Shown here in pieces: positions 63,642 to 64,000 of a DNA stretch of 64,000 bases. Every line of letters starts with the position of its first letter. Within the stretch, counting starts at the first letter, position 1. The translations under genes and the position numbers were made by a program. Location of the stretch: NCBI GenBank assembly GCA_943787225.1, contig CALSLP010000001.1:372001-436000 (forward strand), written 5' to 3'. Below the pieces are notes generated by a model. That model did no database searches, was not told where the DNA came from, and saw nothing but the letters and a program-made list of their open reading frames with translations. The stretch is from an uncultured Alphaproteobacteria bacterium (lineage in GTDB: Bacteria; Pseudomonadota; Alphaproteobacteria; MPNO01; UBA2964).

Positions 63642-64000
63642 CTATTTAAATGCGGCGATATATTCATGTCGGCGTTCACCGATGCGCGCACTTATTTTAG
63701 CACCGGCCTCAATCATTTCATCGACCTCATCGACACTCAACTTGGTCGCTATTTCAGCCTGATAACACGGGCGGGATTTCACCCGCTGCCACCAGCTTTG
63801 CACCAGGGGACGATCAGCAATCCAGTGATCGAGAATTTGCAAATATTCAAGCCGCGCCACAAAGGGAGCCAGATTGATCTCCGCCAGGCTGAACATATTG
63901 CCGGACAGCCAATCATCGCCACCAGCAAGCGCTTCATCCATCAGCTTGAACGCGATCTCATAGGCGCCGATGCCGCGCAGCACATAGGGTGATTCCACCC
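63642..64000 (-). CDS. glutathione S-transferase, C-terminal part (cut by window edge)
   Basis: 119 codons are open to the window end on the minus strand and end at stop 63642. The sequence matches the helical C-terminal domain of a GST (DWLSGNMFSLAEINLAPFVARLEYL, then RPLVQSWWQRVKSRPCYQ). The glutathione-binding N-terminal thioredoxin domain lies beyond 64000, so subclass and full length are unknown. It converges with the TauD gene. Confidence 0.85.
   Translation of the reverse strand, partial: VESPYVLRGIGAYEIAFKLMDEALAGGDDWLSGNMFSLAEINLAPFVARLEYLQILDHWIADRPLVQSWWQRVKSRPCYQAEIATKLSVDEVDEMIEAGAKISARIGERRHEYIAAFK

Noticed and set aside
1..64000. Mobile element or genomic island ends
   Set aside because: I found no integrase, transposase, tRNA edge or terminal repeats.

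Overview
This window is a gene-dense 64 kb bacterial segment with no rRNA, tRNA, CRISPR array, integrase or insertion sequence that I can recognise. It most likely comes from a free-living, metabolically versatile alphaproteobacterium. The clues are a Zur box of the alphaproteobacterial type, a PhoP/PhoQ-like two-component pair followed by a PepSY protein, a DUF1194 von Willebrand protein, a 17-kDa surface antigen, and many paralogous catabolic enzymes. No gap between genes exceeds about 230 bases. The longest gaps are 4086-4316, 61521-61727 and 26110-26279.

Region 1 (1-26 kb) is catabolic and accessory. It holds two cytoplasmic sulfatase paralogues, an ABC exporter, an atypical SDR, a cupin protein next to an ornithine-cyclodeaminase-like enzyme, a cyclophilin, an ankyrin protein and a metal-dependent amidohydrolase. 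The block at 12-20 kb holds an aminotransferase, a THI5-like binding protein, a molybdenum hydroxylase large subunit, a 2,6-dihydroxypseudooxynicotine-hydrolase-like C-C hydrolase, an enamidase-like amidohydrolase and a class II aldolase. This set suggests breakdown of an N-heterocycle. Three adjacent genes there carry six single-base frameshifts, so the block is either decaying or badly sequenced. A TauD dioxygenase, a second molybdenum hydroxylase and the two-component system follow.

Region 2 (26-38 kb) is the most novel part. After the two-component/PepSY operon and a strong inverted-repeat operator comes a surface antigen gene. It is followed by about 14 tightly packed same-strand genes. 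They encode an ExbB/TolQ-like channel protein, an ExbD-like protein, two proline/lysine-rich TonB/TolA-like spanners, a lytic transglycosylase lipoprotein and a CsgG/FlgO-like protein with a peptidoglycan-binding domain. The rest are two more lipoproteins, two coiled-coil or helical secreted proteins and three largely unrecognised cytoplasmic or inner-membrane proteins, one with a Lon-protease-like fold. Together they look like an undescribed proton-motive-force-driven trans-envelope machine.

Region 3 (38-64 kb) returns to catabolism. It contains FAH hydrolase, quinone oxidoreductase, Asp/Glu racemase-family enzyme, two further C-C/ester hydrolases, extradiol-like VOC enzyme, aminohydrolase, amidase, polysaccharide deacetylase, a PyrD/PyrK-like pair with altered substrate residues, a TPR-2OG oxygenase fusion, an XRE regulator coupled to a third molybdenum hydroxylase, a Zur-controlled lone znuA, two more TauD enzymes and a partial GST. 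Embedded here is a 1279-residue secreted protein ending in a ricin-type lectin and a fascin-like beta-trefoil. It is a candidate surface or secreted product of the cell.

Several genes are broken by single-base frameshifts or by in-frame TAA codons. I list these with the intact gene's full extent.
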